A stretch of 64,000 nucleotides of DNA from CAVQWT01 sp963810815 (GTDB lineage: Bacteria; Pseudomonadota; Gammaproteobacteria; Burkholderiales; Casimicrobiaceae). Position numbers and translations under genes: made by a program. This document shows, piece after piece, positions 61,635-64,000 of this stretch. Below the pieces are notes generated by a model, which saw only the letters and a program-made list of their open reading frames with translations, was not told the DNA's origin and did not search any database. Where the stretch lies: positions 434,001 through 498,000 of the forward strand of contig CAWEPB010000003.1 in assembly GCA_963810815.1 (NCBI GenBank), read 5' to 3'. The stretch's first letter is position 1, and every line of letters starts with the position of its first letter.

Positions 61635-62183
61635 TCAGCCGCCATCATGCCTCGTTATGGCGAAGCTGTGTTCGACGCAGGCTTCGCCGCGAAACACTGC
61701 GTTCGCAGTTCCGGTCCGATGCATGCCGACGCGTTCCAGCAGGCGCACCGACGGCAGGTTCCTCGCGTCGGTGACGCCGACGACGCGGGCGACACCCGTG
61801 TGGTCGAACAACAGCCCGATGGCGGCCCGGACTGCTTCCGTGGCCAGCCCCCGTCCCTGGGACTTCGGGCTGAGGGTGAAACCGATCTCCGCCTGCGCGC
61901 CACCTGGGGCAACGCAGACCCCGATGTCACCGATCAGCGCGCCGGAGTTGCGCTCCGCAATGCCGAGCTGCAACCACGTTCCAGGTTCGAAGCACGCGGC
62001 GGACCGCATCTGCTCCAGGAATGCGGCCGCCTCGGGATCCGGCATCGGCGACCAGCCCTGGTATCGGGCGACCGCAGGATCCCGGCGGTAGTCCTGGAAA
62101 TTCTCGAGATCGGCCGGCGCGAGCCGGCGCAGGATCACGCGGACGCCGATTCGAGGCAGCGGATCGGGAGGGTTCGAACCCAC
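61635..62183 (-). CDS. GNAT family N-acetyltransferase (RimJ/RimL-like)
   Basis: 182 aa, GTG start at 62183. VILRRLAPADLENFQDYRRDPAVARYQGWSP is the RimJ-type start; AEIGFTLSPKSQGRGLATEAVRAAI contains the acetyl-CoA pyrophosphate loop QGRGLA, and VVGVTDARNLPSVRLLERVGM the following strand-helix. It transfers acetyl from acetyl-CoA to an amine, either a protein N-terminus or a small molecule. Confidence 0.9.
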   Translation of the reverse strand: MGSNPPDPLPRIGVRVILRRLAPADLENFQDYRRDPAVARYQGWSPMPDPEAAAFLEQMRSAACFEPGTWLQLGIAERNSGALIGDIGVCVAPGGAQAEIGFTLSPKSQGRGLATEAVRAAIGLLFDHTGVARVVGVTDARNLPSVRLLERVGMHRTGTANAVFRGEACVEHSFAITRHDGG

Positions 62184-62211
62184 GGTCGGCCGGAGGAGGA
62201 AGTTCGCGATG

Positions 62212-62700
62212 TCATCCGGGGCGGCCCAGCACCGTCGCGCGGCGCGCCAGGCTGTCCTTCGGCCAATGCTCGCTGGCCTTGTAGTACTCGGCCACGGCGG
62301 GCGTGCCGGGAGGAAGCACGACCCACGGCTGCTTCGACGACGTGAAGATGTGGATGTCCGGCGGCAGACGATCGGGCTGGTCGAGCGTTCCGACCCGGAC
62401 GAAGCGCACCGCGTCGCCGGCGCCCGCGTAGTTGCTCCACACCGCGACGCGGCAATTGGGGCAGCGGGCGATGCGTTGCCCCTTGCCGCTGTTCGACGGC
62501 GTGTCGACGATCTCGACCTCGCCCTGCAGCAGCTGCACGCGGTCGGCTTCGATCATGGCGTTCAAGGCGAAGGCCGCGCCGGTCTCACGCTGGCACCAGC
62601 GGCAGTGGCAGCAGTGGACGAACATGGGTTTCGACGTGAGGCGGTAGCGCACCTGGCCGCAGGTGCAGCCGCCGTCGTAGCAATCGGCTTCGGCGGTCAT
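62212..62700 (-). CDS. GFA family (glutathione-dependent formaldehyde-activating-like) protein
   Basis: 162 aa. The zinc-binding Cys are all present: GGCTCGQVRYRL, HCCHCRWCQRETGAAF and ARCPNCRVAVW. The family name derives from GFA of Paracoccus, but most members have no proven activity. It follows the DUF4287/DUF5655 gene on the same strand. Confidence 0.9.
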   Translation of the reverse strand: MTAEADCYDGGCTCGQVRYRLTSKPMFVHCCHCRWCQRETGAAFALNAMIEADRVQLLQGEVEIVDTPSNSGKGQRIARCPNCRVAVWSNYAGAGDAVRFVRVGTLDQPDRLPPDIHIFTSSKQPWVVLPPGTPAVAEYYKASEHWPKDSLARRATVLGRPG

Positions 62701-62773
62701 GGCTTGATCTCGTCGGCGACGCCTTCGGCGTTCAGGGCGGACTTGCGCGGCTCCATGGGGCTCCTCGGTGGGG

Positions 62774-63347
62774 TCATCCCGCGCTGTCGAACGCCTTGCG
62801 TATCCAGCCGATCACGTCGCGATCGACTTCGCCGGCGCTGGTCAATTTGACCTTGTAGTTGCACATGCCGCCCGGGGACTGTTCGAGCAGTCGATCCGTC
62901 GCCGGGACGCCCTTCATGTTGAGGCCGAGCTCGACGCGCGTGTTCGTGGCGGGGCCGATCATGGCGAACTGCTTCTTCCGGCGCAGGCTGACGTAGCCCT
63001 TCTTGGGTGCGACTTCGTACGGTCCGAACTGGTCGATCGCCTCGACCAGCGCTTCGTGGATCGGCCGCAACGCCGCCTTGGGGCCGACTGTAGATCGCGT
63101 CGAGGACGTCGCCACCGTCCGCAGCGGCCGCAGTCGACGAAGTGCTGGCTTGGCCAAGGACGTGGTGGACGAGCGTGTTCGCATCTCCATGCCCCATGGC
63201 GTACTCGCGCTTGAGGAAGTCGCGCAGTTCGCCGTGCTTCGCAAGCCCGCTCGCTTTCAGGATGGCAGCCAGCTCCTTCAACGTCCTGCCGGTGCGCTTC
63301 TCGATATTGGCGAGCTGCGTCTCGATTGCCTTGATGGGATCTGCCAT
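62774..63347 (-). CDS. DUF4287/DUF5655 protein, one frameshift near 63090
   Basis: ATG at 63347 gives the DUF4287 half (DPIKAIETQLANIEKRTGRTLKELAAILKASGL, HGELRDFLKREYAMGHGDANTLVHHVL) up to DVLDAIYS. The DUF5655 half (GPKAALRPIHEALVEAIDQFGPYEVAPKKGYVSLRRKKQFAMI, then the end IGWIRKAFDSAG at 62774) lies in the adjacent frame. Deleting the T of AGTCGGCC near 63090 gives YSGPKAAL and restores a continuous protein of about 190 aa. Both halves are intact, so the break is recent or an error. DUF5655 resembles a YdhG/DUF1801-type fold. Function unknown. Confidence 0.82.
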
Positions 63348-63371
63348 GCCACCTCCTGGGTCGATGGTTCG

Positions 63372-63908
63372 CTACTTCATCCGCGACTTCAGCTTGATCC
63401 TCTCCCCGGCGACCATGAAGTTGCCGCTGCCAAGGTGATGGATCGTGCGTGGGTTCCTGACGGCGGGGTCGATCCAGGCCTTGACGACCTCGACGACGAA
63501 CAGGCAGTACTTTGAAACCATTCCGGTGTCGGCCACGCGACACTCGAGGTTGGCATGGCATTCGTCGATCAGCGGCGCGCCGACCTTCGCGGCGGGACTG
63601 GCCGTGAGCCCGAACTTCAGGAACTTGTCGGTGTCGGCACCCGAGGTATTGCCGCAGCCCACGACCTTGTCGGCGATCTCGACCGTCGGAATGGCGATCA
63701 CGCACTCCCGCGCGGCCTTCAGGACACCGAACGAATAGTTGCGGTTGCTGATCACGCAGCCCACCAGCGGCGGCTCGAATTCCAGCATCGTGTGCCATGA
63801 CATGGCCATGGCGTTCGGGCGCCCGCCGCGGGCGGTCGTGACCAGGACGACCGGACCGGGCTCGAGCAGGCCGTAGACACGGGACAGGGGGAGGGACCTT
63901 CTGGCCAT
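63372..63908 (-). CDS. Flavin reductase (FMN-binding split barrel) family protein
   Basis: 178 aa. VYGLLEPGPVVLVTTARGGRPNAMAMSWHTMLEFEPPLVGCVISNRNYS and ARECVIAIPTVEIADKVVGCGNTSGADTDKF are the split-barrel flavoprotein motifs (FMN phosphate and ribityl contacts). It reduces or binds FMN; the acceptor is unknown. Confidence 0.9.
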   Translation of the reverse strand: MARRSLPLSRVYGLLEPGPVVLVTTARGGRPNAMAMSWHTMLEFEPPLVGCVISNRNYSFGVLKAARECVIAIPTVEIADKVVGCGNTSGADTDKFLKFGLTASPAAKVGAPLIDECHANLECRVADTGMVSKYCLFVVEVVKAWIDPAVRNPRTIHHLGSGNFMVAGERIKLKSRMK

Positions 63909-63935
63909 CGGTGAGCTCCGGCTGGCGCCGCGCCG

Positions 63936-64000
63936 CTACTTGTGCGCGATCGGCTTGTCGGTGAAGAGGTAGTCCTTGAGCTCCTTCGAGAACGTCGGGT
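63936..64000 (-). CDS. Partial CDS, C-terminal 21 codons
   Basis: Reads in from the right edge on the minus strand and ends at TAG (63936-63938): PTFSKELKDYLFTDKPIAHK. Codon use fits the neighbours. Too short to identify. It ends 28 bp upstream of the flavin reductase start. Confidence 0.55.
   Translation of the reverse strand, partial: PTFSKELKDYLFTDKPIAHK

Overview
The window is high-GC DNA (roughly 70% by eye) with densely packed genes. It is most likely a chromosomal segment of a Betaproteobacterium, probably Burkholderiales-like. This is an inference from gene order: gatCAB divergent from mreBCD-mrdA-rodA, metX-metW-ampG, and gshB followed by PTS IIA(Man)-HPr-Enzyme I. I see no rRNA, tRNA, CRISPR array, insertion-sequence transposase or replication origin.

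Layout. 1-2282: a secreted Cys-rich protein and glmS. 2464-4195: a lower-GC, doubly frameshifted methyltransferase-HNH nuclease, probably acquired. 4556-6180: a cNMP-binding protein and an AI-2E-type permease. 6289-11417: a signalling locus with two secreted CsgG/TolB-like proteins and a membrane Ser/Thr kinase (frameshifted), convergent with an FHA-coupled class III cyclase. 11521-14165: molybdate uptake modA plus a fused modB-modC frame. 14206-17687: glutathione synthetase and a regulatory PTS without sugar permease. 17863-20840: a TlpA/DUF4266/DUF3570/ApbE redox cluster. 21051-22217: a cytochrome c/SPD-2/DUF5648 secreted protein. 22563-26382: a SAM-II riboswitch with terminator, then metX fused to metW through a 130-bp inverted-repeat element, then an AmpG-type permease. 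26441-35870: a methyltransferase, a YheS-type ABC-F protein, xth, pyrE, a DUF4124 protein, ettA, a twin aspartyl-protease/PDZ protein and DUF456. 35915-39209 (minus): gatBAC. 39566-45270: mreBCD, PBP2 and rodA. 45286-47063 (minus): a FabH-like synthase and a helix-turn-helix regulator. 47064-48303: a block holding only small orphan ORFs, hairpins and a terminator. 48304-51377 (minus): a tiny Cys-rich protein, threonine aldolase, DUF2784, an EVE-like protein, a small membrane protein and YajD. 51598-56301: an HD hydrolase, an NTE-like patatin with two cNMP domains and a CPA2 antiporter. 56369-64000 (minus): small accessory enzymes (NmrA-type reductase, cupin, alpha/beta hydrolase, DUF1992, GNAT, GFA, DUF4287/DUF5655, flavin reductase).

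The genes combine cell-wall and shape functions (glmS, mreBCD, PBP2, RodA, ampG), methionine supply under SAM control, and a phospho/cyclic-nucleotide signalling theme (Ser/Thr kinase, FHA-cyclase, two cNMP-binding proteins). Five otherwise intact genes carry a single-base insertion and one carries two single-base deletions. The modBC fusion may be a further case. This points to sequencing or assembly indels, or to recent decay, and should be settled before any of these genes is called a pseudogene.
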